Origin: Prevotella sp. UBA6429
Lineage (GTDB): Bacteria; Bacteroidota; Bacteroidia; Bacteroidales; Bacteroidaceae
NCBI GenBank assembly: GCA_002437285.1
Contig: DJOV01000046.1
Coordinates: forward strand, 1-5,438
DNA length: 5,438 nt
Reading direction: 5' to 3'
The notes beneath the pieces are model-generated. The model saw only the letters and a list, made by a program, of their open reading frames with translations. It was not told where the DNA came from and searched no databases. Positions 1 to 5,125 of this stretch are shown here, one piece after another. Each line of letters opens with the position of its first letter. Positions within the stretch are counted from its first letter, which is position 1. A program made the position numbers and the translations under genes.

Positions 1-126
1 TTTGTTGTGCCCTCGGCACAATGACGTGTGCGAGGACGTGTGCGTGATCGTCATGTGCATCCGAGTAAATCCGTGGGAGAACAATATCATCTATGGGAGC
101 GACCTGGGCGGATGCGAGGCGGTTGC
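1..126. other. Non-coding left flank with small repeats
   Basis: I see no gene here. A short perfect hairpin (TTGTGCC at 5-11 pairing with GGCACAA at 15-21, 3-nt loop) is followed by a 10-bp direct repeat, GACGTGTGCG, at 23-32 and 35-44. ATGACG at 21-26 is mirrored by CGTCAT at 49-54. The last bases before 127 (GGTTGC) match the end of some units of the adjoining 27-bp array, so the array may fray out here. The hairpin has no T-run after it, so I do not call it a terminator. Confidence 0.4.
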
Positions 127-450
127 GCTCGATTTTGCCGCTTGACGGGCAGTGCTCGATTTTGTCGCTTGACGGGTTGCGCTCGATTTTTCCGCTTGAC
201 GGGCTGTGCTCGATTTTGTCGCTTGACGGGATGTGCTCGATTTTTCCGCTTGACGGGCAGTGCTCGATTTTGCAGCTTGATGGGTAGCGCTCGATTTTGC
301 CGCTTGACGGGTAGCGCTCGATTTTGCCGCTTGCCGGGCTGTGCTTGATTTTGCCGCTTGACGGGCAGTGCTCGATTTTGTCGCTTGACTGGATGTGCTC
401 GATTTTGTCGCTTGACGGGCTGTGCTCGATTTTGCCGCTTGACGGGCTGA
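127..450. repeat. Tandem array of twelve 27-bp repeats
   Basis: Twelve units start at 127, 154, 181, 208, 235, 262, 289, 316, 343, 370, 397 and 424, always exactly 27 bp apart with no insertion or deletion. Each begins GCTCGATTTT (one unit has GCTTG) and carries CGCTTGAC or a one- or two-base variant at unit positions 13-20, then GGG (TGG in one unit) and a variable four-base tail. Variation sits at positions 11-13 and 24, 25 and 27. Because 27 is a multiple of three, several frames stay open across the array on both strands. The substitutions fall on all three codon positions in any frame, however, and the predicted peptides are simple nine-residue repeats, so I read it as non-coding. Its function is unknown. 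An array of binding sites, a structured RNA and a passive satellite are all possible. Confidence 0.95.
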
Positions 451-470
451 AAGCCCAGTGAGTACATAGC

Positions 471-635
471 CCAGGGCAAGCGAAGCGACACCCTGGGTAA
501 GAAGGTGAGCGTGAGCCAACGCCCTATAGGGGCAAAAGTGTAATTGCGCATCTTGCAGATTATGAATACTTTTGCCCTTGCAGGGCGTAGTTACGTCGGG
601 CGTACTAACCCAGGGCACCGCTTCGCTTGCCCTGG
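471..635. repeat. Nested imperfect palindrome, interspersed-repeat-like
   Basis: Two pairs of inverted arms share one centre near 553. The outer arms 471-498 and 608-635 match at 25 of 28 positions when one is reverse-complemented. The inner arms 520-539 and 568-587 match at 17 of 20. The outer and inner arms are separated by 21 nt on the left and 20 nt on the right, so the structure is symmetric. Each outer arm is also a local hairpin with CCAGGG and CCCTGG ends. A further mini-hairpin (GGGCT, loop GAA, AGCCC) lies at 444-456, overlapping the last 27-bp unit. From memory, CCCAGGG/CCCTGGG arms together with TTTTGCCC and AGGGCG blocks recur in Bacteroidales intergenic DNA, which would make this a member of a dispersed palindromic family. 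I could not test that here. Open frames across it appear spurious. Confidence 0.75.
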
Positions 636-798
636 CCCCTTAGGCCGCGCATGCAGTAAACATCCTCATGGTGGTTGTCACCGCTTTCCCCCTCAAGGGC
701 TGTGGTTTATATGGGTTTACATTCAAGCCATGGGTCCTGTCACGCCAAATTCCCGAAGAGCCATGATTTTAAGGCAACCGAGACAACTTTTGTGTTTA
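636..798. other. Intergenic stretch without recognisable content
   Basis: I find no gene, RNA, promoter or strong hairpin here. A plus-strand frame stays open from 544 to 846, but it begins inside the palindrome, has an atypical Arg/Pro/Gly/Cys-rich composition and resembles no protein I know. A small GGCC hairpin at 634-646 sits at the edge of the palindrome. The stretch could be a decayed continuation of the repeat element. Confidence 0.4.
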
Positions 799-861
799 AC
801 TGAAGTTTCGGGTTTAGGCAAAATGCGTCTAAATGCGTCGCGCTAAATCCGAAAGTTCAGT
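799..861. repeat. 19-bp inverted repeat upstream of the operon promoter
   Basis: Positions 799-817 pair with 843-861 over 19 positions with one mismatch (G805 with G855) and one G-T pair (812 with 848). The 25-nt loop holds a tandem direct repeat, AAATGCGTC, at 821-829 and 831-839. The right arm ends 8 bp before the -33 element of the promoter at 870-901. That position would suit an operator or upstream regulatory site. Another short interspersed palindrome is equally possible. There is no T-run after it, so it is not a typical terminator. Confidence 0.6.
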
Positions 862-869
862 ATGAAACA

Positions 870-901
870 TTTGGATTATTCAGGATAAAGTTTTAATTTT
901 G
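870..901 (+). promoter_or_regulatory. Bacteroidota-type promoter of the zapA-rny unit
   Basis: TTTG at 870-873 (-33 element) is followed after 20 nt by TAATTTTG at 894-901, an exact match to the Bacteroidota -7 consensus TAnnTTTG. Transcription should begin roughly at 906-909, leaving an untranslated leader of only about 10-13 nt before the ATG at 919. No other match this good was noticed upstream of the three plus-strand genes, so I infer that it drives all of them. Confidence 0.75.
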
Positions 902-918
902 CAGAAAATTGTATCGTA

Positions 919-1215
919 ATGGATGCCAACGAGAAGATCATCGACAGGTTCGCCACACGCGTCAGGCAAATGATCCTCCAATACCACGATGTGGTAAAGG
1001 AGAACGGCGAGCTGTATGCCATGGTCGACGAGCGCGATGCGAAAATCAGCAAGCTTGAGGCGCAGGTGAGGCAACTCCAGAACGACTACAACTCGTTGAA
1101 GATGGCAAGGATGCTTGAGGTCAGCGACCAAGACCTTGACATGGCCAAGAAAAAGGTCAACAAGCTCATCAGAGACGTAGACAAGTGTATCACGCTGCTC
1201 AGTGAACAACAGTAA
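919..1215 (+). CDS. Small coiled-coil protein upstream of ZapA
   Basis: This 98-residue acidic/basic protein has no signal peptide, membrane segment or cysteine-rich site, and its single Cys is near the C-terminus. A continuous helix and coiled coil is suggested from about residue 20 to 95, with hydrophobic residues at heptad-like spacing in the stretches around VVKENGELYAMV and ISKLEAQVRQLQNDYNSLK. It is the first gene after the promoter and ends 11 nt before the zapA ATG, so the two are almost certainly co-transcribed. From memory, small uncharacterised proteins of this kind sit before zapA in many Bacteroidales. Size, coiled coil and position recall ZapB of Gammaproteobacteria, a coiled-coil partner of ZapA, but I see no sequence signature of that family. 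A role in Z-ring assembly is inference only. The ATG at 919 fits the promoter position. There is no clear Shine-Dalgarno site, which is normal for the phylum. Confidence 0.85.
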   Translation: MDANEKIIDRFATRVRQMILQYHDVVKENGELYAMVDERDAKISKLEAQVRQLQNDYNSLKMARMLEVSDQDLDMAKKKVNKLIRDVDKCITLLSEQQ

Positions 1216-1226
1216 CAAAAGTAGTG

Positions 1227-1532
1227 ATGGAAGAAACAGAACAGAACAAGATCAGCATACGGTTGCATATTTATGACACCGACATCATGGTCAAGGTGCC
1301 ACGTGAGGAGGAACCGCTCTACCGGAAAGACGCGGAACTCATCAACGAGCTCCTCAACGCCTATTTCGCCAACTTCAAAGGCCACAAGGGCGACAAGGAA
1401 ATCACCTATTTTGCCATGATCGACCTCGGGCTGAGGCTGCAGAAGGAGCTCCAGCGCAACGACACGCAACCCTATGACGACATGCTCACCAAGTTGACTT
1501 CCGAAATCGAAGAGGTGCTGAAAAGCAAATGA
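1227..1532 (+). CDS. zapA: Cell division protein ZapA
   Basis: This 101-residue cytoplasmic protein matches the Bacteroidota ZapA family. ZapA is a small FtsZ-binding protein that cross-links and stabilises FtsZ filaments at mid-cell. The N-terminal part (about residues 8-25, ISIRLHIYDTDIMVKVPR) has the beta-strand pattern of the ZapA globular head. The YRKDAELINELLNAY stretch (about 31-45) is the characteristic helix, corresponding to the 'YR.AA..IN' motif of relatives. The C-terminal half is helical and charged, ending in a probable coiled-coil dimerisation segment (LTKLTSEIEEVLKSK). Length is normal for the family. I chose the ATG at 1227 over an in-frame GTG one codon upstream at 1224. 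The gene follows the coiled-coil gene by 11 nt and precedes rny by 70 nt with no terminator between, so all three are probably one operon. No 6S-RNA-like structure is evident in that 70-nt gap. Confidence 0.9.
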   Translation: MEETEQNKISIRLHIYDTDIMVKVPREEEPLYRKDAELINELLNAYFANFKGHKGDKEITYFAMIDLGLRLQKELQRNDTQPYDDMLTKLTSEIEEVLKSK

Positions 1533-1602
1533 GGCACTGGCAGCGGAACACGATCACAGCGAGGCAGAACATGTATCAACCACTAAAAACAATAATTGAT
1601 TA

Positions 1603-3138
1603 ATGATAGCAGTAATCGTAACCGCCATCGTCGGCATCATCGTCGGCATCGGTGCGGGGTATCTCATCTACCGGTATGTACTTACCGGCAAATATAAGGA
1701 GATGATGGAAAAGGCACAGAAGGATGCCGAAGTGATCAAGGAAAAGAAACTCCTCGAGGTGAAGGAGAAGTTCCTCAACAAGAAGAGTGAGCTCGAAAAG
1801 GAGGTGCAACAGCGCAACCAGAAAATCCAGCAGAGCGAGAACAAGCTCAAGCAGCGCGAGCTCTCGCTCAACCAGCGACAGGAGGAGCTCGGACGCCGCA
1901 AGCAGGAGAACGACCAGGCGCAGCAGCGCATCGACAACGAGAAGAAGCTCCTCGCACTGAAGCAGGCTGACCTTGAGAAGATGCAAGACCAGGAGCGCGC
2001 CAAGCTCGAGGAGCTCTCGGGCCTCTCGGCTGAGGAAGCCAAGAACCGCCTCGTGGAGAGCATGAAGGACAAGGCCAAGATGGACGCCGCAAGCTACATC
2101 AACGAGATTGTGGACCAGGCCAAGCTCGACGCCAACCAGCAGGCCAAGAAGATTGTCATACAGACCATACAGCGTGTGGCCACGGAGACGGCCATCGAAA
2201 ACTCGGTCAGCGTCTTCCACATCGACAACGATGAGGTGAAGGGACGCATCATCGGACGAGAGGGACGCAACATACGCGCCCTGGAGGCTGCCACGGGCAC
2301 AGAGATTGTCGTAGACGACACGCCGGAGAGCATCATCATCTCGGCCTTTGACCCCATCCGCCGTGAGGTGTGCCGGCTGGCGCTCCACCAGCTTGTGGCC
2401 GACGGGCGCATACACCCGGCACGCATCGAGGAAATCGTGGCCAAGGTCAAGAAGCAACTCGACAACGAGATTGTGGAGACAGGCAAGCGCACCGCCATCG
2501 ACCTGGGCATACACGGATTGCACCCCGAACTGATCCGTATCATCGGAAAGATGAAATACCGCTCGTCCTACGGGCAGAACCTCTTGCAGCACGCCCGCGA
2601 GACGGCCAACCTCTGCTCCGTCATGGCCGCTGAGCTCGGTCTCAATCCGAAGAAGGCCAAGCGCGCCGGACTGCTCCACGACATCGGCAAGGTGCCCGAT
2701 GAGGAGAGCGAGCTGCCCCACGCACTGCTCGGCGCCAAGATGGCCGAGAAGTACAAGGAGAAGCCTGAGATTGTCAACGCCATCGCTGCCCACCACGATG
2801 AGGTGGAGATGAACACGCTCCTGGCACCCATCGTGCAGGTGTGCGACGCCATCTCCGGCGCCCGTCCCGGCGCCCGCCGCGAGATCGTGGAGGCTTACAT
2901 CAAGCGCCTCAACGACCTGGAGGCCATCGCCATGAGCTATCCCGGTGTCACCAAGACCTATGCCATCCAGGCCGGTCGTGAGCTCCGTGTCATCGTTGGC
3001 GCAGACAAGATGAACGACGACGAGAGCACAAAGCTCAGCTCGGAGATCGCCGAGAAGATCCAGAACGAGATGACGTATCCCGGACAGGTCAAGATCACTG
3101 TCATCCGCGAGACGCGCTCGGTGGCTTACGCCAAGTAA
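1603..3138 (+). CDS. rny: Ribonuclease Y
   Basis: RNase Y is a membrane-anchored endoribonuclease that begins mRNA decay and processes RNAs in many bacteria. At 511 residues it is full length (about 520 in Bacillus subtilis). Domains in order: an N-terminal membrane helix (about residues 2-24, rich in Ile/Val/Gly); a long charged coiled coil (about 30-190) rich in Lys, Glu and Gln; a KH RNA-binding domain with the GRIIGREGRN loop at 214-223; and an HD phosphohydrolase domain. The HD metal ligands appear intact: His330, the His359-Asp360 pair in GLLHDIGK, His397/His398, and Asp415 in VCDA. The conserved C-terminal region ends after VAYAK. The ATG at 1603 gives the membrane helix right at the N-terminus, as in the family, and an AT-rich leader without a clear Shine-Dalgarno precedes it. 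It is the last gene of the plus-strand unit and is closed by a strong terminator. Nothing appears broken or missing. Confidence 0.98.
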   Translation: MIAVIVTAIVGIIVGIGAGYLIYRYVLTGKYKEMMEKAQKDAEVIKEKKLLEVKEKFLNKKSELEKEVQQRNQKIQQSENKLKQRELSLNQRQEELGRRKQENDQAQQRIDNEKKLLALKQADLEKMQDQERAKLEELSGLSAEEAKNRLVESMKDKAKMDAASYINEIVDQAKLDANQQAKKIVIQTIQRVATETAIENSVSVFHIDNDEVKGRIIGREGRNIRALEAATGTEIVVDDTPESIIISAFDPIRREVCRLALHQLVADGRIHPARIEEIVAKVKKQLDNEIVETGKRTAIDLGIHGLHPELIRIIGKMKYRSSYGQNLLQHARETANLCSVMAAELGLNPKKAKRAGLLHDIGKVPDEESELPHALLGAKMAEKYKEKPEIVNAIAAHHDEVEMNTLLAPIVQVCDAISGARPGARREIVEAYIKRLNDLEAIAMSYPGVTKTYAIQAGRELRVIVGADKMNDDESTKLSSEIAEKIQNEMTYPGQVKITVIRETRSVAYAK

Positions 3139-3155
3139 GGAGATCACATCATAAC

Positions 3156-3216
3156 AAATAGGGTGGCGCCGCTTTTCCCGACAAACGTGGGAACAGCGGC
3201 GCCACCTTATTTTATT
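3156..3216 (+). terminator. Strong intrinsic terminator after rny
   Basis: A long stem starts 17 nt after the rny stop. Positions 3156-3173 pair with 3195-3212 over 18 bp, with one G-T pair (3161 with 3207) and a GC-rich core GGTGGCGCCGCT. A smaller stem, TTCCC at 3175-3179 with GGGAA at 3189-3193, lies inside the loop. The downstream side is T-rich (TTATTTTATT, 3207-3216). The upstream side is A-rich, so it may work in both directions, but its main job is to end the zapA-rny transcript. Confidence 0.9.
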
Positions 3217-3268
3217 GTTAAGTAAGGGTGAAAACAAGTTGCCCTGTTTTCCCTGTATTTATGAGTTG

Positions 3269-3326
3269 TTTTGAAATTTCGAAGAAAGAGCGTAGCGGGC
3301 TACGTGACTGATGAGAAATTTCAAAA
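3269..3326. repeat. Inverted repeat with internal hairpin, intergenic
   Basis: TTTTGAAATTTC at 3269-3280 is exactly mirrored by GAAATTTCAAAA at 3315-3326. Between them lies a second perfect hairpin, CGTAGC at 3291-3296 with GCTACG at 3299-3304. A two-level palindrome of this kind in a convergent intergenic gap looks like a short interspersed repeat rather than a terminator, since no proper T-run follows on either strand. Confidence 0.6.
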
Positions 3327-3338
3327 ATGACAAAAAGA

Positions 3339-3391
3339 CAGGTAGTTGAAAACAACTTACGAAACCTGCAAAATGGGTCAAGTTGTTTTTT
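3339..3391 (-). terminator. Probable weak terminator of the ATPase/nuclease gene
   Basis: Two mutually exclusive hairpins lie just downstream of the minus-strand stop at 3417. One uses AAAACAACTT at 3349-3358 with AAGTTGTTTT at 3380-3389, a perfect 10-bp stem with a 21-nt loop. It is followed by a T-run on the plus strand and preceded by the matching A-run on the minus strand. The other pairs CAGGT (3339-3343) with ACCTG (3364-3368) and GTTG (3345-3348) with CAAC (3353-3356), and on the minus strand is followed by TCTTTTTG. Either could end the minus-strand transcript. Both stems are short or interrupted, so I am only moderately sure. Confidence 0.4.
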
Positions 3392-3416
3392 TACCATTAC
3401 TTATAATCGAAAAGCT

Positions 3417-4982
3417 CTATTCCTCCTTGACAATCCACTCGCCGATGGTGCGTTGCTGGCTGTCGTAGTTGACACCTATCTTGAAGAGGCGCTTGCCGTC
3501 GGCCGAATAGGGAATGAGGTAACCCTTCTCGTCTATCTGTTGGAGTGCCTGCTCGGCCGAACCGTCATATTTGAGTTCGAACACGAATACCGCCTCGGGC
3601 ATGTGCACCACGGCATCGGCTCTGCCGATGGCACTGTCCTCCTCCACGCGCATGTAGGCTCCCATGAGGTTGAAGAACAGGTAGAACACGGTCTGGAAGT
3701 CACGCTCGTTCTTGTTGGAGAGGCGGTTGCTGATGCTGGCGAGAAAAGCCTTGAGGCGGTTCATGGCACCGTCGATGTCGCTATCATAGAGCAGCTCGAG
3801 AAAGTCGCCGGTGAGGCTGTTGTTGTCGAGCGATACAGGCGAGAGGTAGTTGGGCGCCAGGCTCTTGAGCATGCCGATGCGCACCTCCTGGTTGGGATAT
3901 CCCAGGTCGTAGCGGCGCAGCAGGGGAGTGTATCGTTTGATAGTGAGGTATCCGCTCTGGTAGAGCAGGGGCAAGGCCGATGTCATCTGCTCAGGCGACA
4001 TATCGAAGTCATCGACGTCGCAACTCTTCTTCTCGATGTCCATCACGTTCACGTGATACTTCTGCAGGGTCTTGATGAGATAGGTCGGTGTATCGGAGCC
4101 AAACCAGAAGGGCGCTATTTTCTGCCCGTTCAATGCGCGAATAAGGCTGAAGGGATTGAACACATCTTCAGAATGTTCACTGAAGTGATAGCCGTCATAA
4201 TATTGCCTCAATTCCTCCAGACAGTCATCATAGCTCATTCCGAGAGCACGGCCCAGTCCCTCCACATCAGGGCGCATCCGGGTGGTGAGTTCCGTGAGGC
4301 TGATGCCACAGATGGCAGAGTACTGGTCTAACAGGGAGATGTTGTCGAGGTTTTTGAGCTCGCTGAAGATGCTGAGCTGCGAGAACTTGGTGATGCCGGT
4401 GATGAACGTAAACTCCAGATAGGGGTCAAGCATCTTGATGGGACTGTAGAAGTTCTGCATGATGCGGCGCAGCACGCCGAGGTTCTCCTTCTCGTGCACC
4501 ACATCGAGCAGGGGTGCGTCGTACTCGTCGATGATGAGCACGACCTTTAGGCCCGTCTGCCTGTAGGCCGCTTTCACGATGTCGGCAAAACGGGCATTCA
4601 CATCCTTGTCGCCTTTTTCGCATCCGTACGTTTCCTCATAAGGTTGCAAAATCCAGTCAAGGTAATGCTCCAACTTCTCGGCATCGAAGTGTTTGGCGCC
4701 GCTCATGTCGAAGTGGAGCACGGGGTGCTTCACCCACTCCTTCTCATAGTTGGCGATGGCGAGCCCCTCGAAGAGCTCCTTGCGGCCCTCGAAGTAAGCC
4801 TGCAGCGTGGAGGCGAAGAGTGACTTGCCGAAGCGCCTGGGACGGCTCAGGAAGATATAGCTCATCTGTTTCTTCCGGAAATCAACAATGTATGGGGTCT
4901 TGTCCACATAGAGATAATGCCCGTTGCGTATCTTCTCGAAAGTCTGTATTCCCACGGGATAACAGTTTGCGATTTCTGCCAT
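3417..4982 (-). CDS. AAA-ATPase-like / PD-(D/E)XK nuclease protein
   Basis: This 521-residue cytoplasmic protein belongs to the large Bacteroidota and Clostridia family that combines an AAA-ATPase-like domain (PF09820) with a C-terminal DUF1703/PDDEXK_9 domain (PF08011). The N-terminus (GIQTFEKIRNGHYLYVDKT, residues 11-29) is the usual family opening. The Walker A variant SRPRRFGKS is at 46-54, Walker B LIIDEYD at 149-155, and a sensor-like stretch TGITKFS at 195-201. The C-terminal nuclease-like core has Glu426, Asp456 in GRADAVV, and the E-L-K triad at 469-471, followed by the AEQALQQI helix, so the PD-(D/E)XK active site looks complete. The Walker A lacks the first glycine, which I recall as normal for this family. 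It stands alone between its own promoter and terminators. No biochemical function is established that I know of. Defence, genome maintenance and selfish proliferation have no direct support here. The ATG at 4982 fits the promoter. Confidence 0.93.
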   Translation of the reverse strand: MAEIANCYPVGIQTFEKIRNGHYLYVDKTPYIVDFRKKQMSYIFLSRPRRFGKSLFASTLQAYFEGRKELFEGLAIANYEKEWVKHPVLHFDMSGAKHFDAEKLEHYLDWILQPYEETYGCEKGDKDVNARFADIVKAAYRQTGLKVVLIIDEYDAPLLDVVHEKENLGVLRRIMQNFYSPIKMLDPYLEFTFITGITKFSQLSIFSELKNLDNISLLDQYSAICGISLTELTTRMRPDVEGLGRALGMSYDDCLEELRQYYDGYHFSEHSEDVFNPFSLIRALNGQKIAPFWFGSDTPTYLIKTLQKYHVNVMDIEKKSCDVDDFDMSPEQMTSALPLLYQSGYLTIKRYTPLLRRYDLGYPNQEVRIGMLKSLAPNYLSPVSLDNNSLTGDFLELLYDSDIDGAMNRLKAFLASISNRLSNKNERDFQTVFYLFFNLMGAYMRVEEDSAIGRADAVVHMPEAVFVFELKYDGSAEQALQQIDEKGYLIPYSADGKRLFKIGVNYDSQQRTIGEWIVKEE

Positions 4983-5009
4983 GACGATGTCTGTTTTGCT
5001 TTTCAGCCA

Positions 5010-5040
5010 CTAAGGTATAAAGAAATATCCAAACAGCAAA
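5010..5040 (-). promoter_or_regulatory. Bacteroidota-type promoter of the ATPase/nuclease gene
   Basis: On the minus strand TTTG (5040-5037) is followed after a 19-nt spacer by TACCTTAG (5017-5010), which matches TAnnTTTG at all fixed positions but one. Transcription would start around 5003-5005, about 20 nt before the ATG at 4982. It lies between the upstream gene's terminator and this gene, supporting independent expression. Confidence 0.6.
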
Positions 5041-5053
5041 GACTTGCCTTTAT

Positions 5054-5104
5054 AAAAACGACAATGCGGCCCGCCACAAGTTGGCATCTTGTGGCGGGCC
5101 GCAT
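5054..5104 (-). terminator. Intrinsic terminator of the metal ATPase gene
   Basis: A perfect 17-bp stem pairs 5064-5080 with 5088-5104 around a 7-nt loop. It is very GC-rich (core GCGGCCCGCCACAAG). On the minus strand it is followed after five bases (TGTCG) by the T-run TTTTT (5058-5054). The stem begins 21 nt after the ATPase stop codon at 5126, the usual place for an intrinsic terminator. Confidence 0.9.
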
Positions 5105-5125
5105 GTTATCGGGCGGGTGTGAGGG

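Noticed and set aside
127..450. CRISPR array
   Set aside because: Units are contiguous with no unique spacers, and no cas genes are present.
127..450. String of promoters, since most units contain TTGAC and TTTG
   Set aside because: No -10 or TAnnTTTG element follows at the right distance, and Bacteroidota do not use the TTGACA consensus.
28..618. Several open frames on both strands across the 27-bp array, including minus-strand frames of 154 and 175 codons
   Set aside because: The frames stay open only because the repeat length is a multiple of three. The peptides are nine-residue simple repeats, and substitutions fall on all codon positions.
544..846. 100-codon plus-strand open frame
   Set aside because: It starts inside the palindrome, has an odd Arg/Pro/Cys-rich composition and resembles no known protein.
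1533..1602. 6S RNA or a separate rny promoter between zapA and rny
   Set aside because: The gap is only 70 nt, too short for 6S RNA, and contains no TAnnTTTG match.
1600..3237. 545-codon open frame antisense to rny, longer than rny itself
   Set aside because: The sense frame is an unmistakable RNase Y. The antisense product is a Leu/Val/His/Asp-rich shadow typical of high-GC codon use.
3327..4331. 334-codon plus-strand open frame antisense to the ATPase/nuclease gene
   Set aside because: The sense protein has clear Walker and PD-(D/E)XK motifs, and the antisense product is low-complexity Val/Glu/His-rich shadow sequence.
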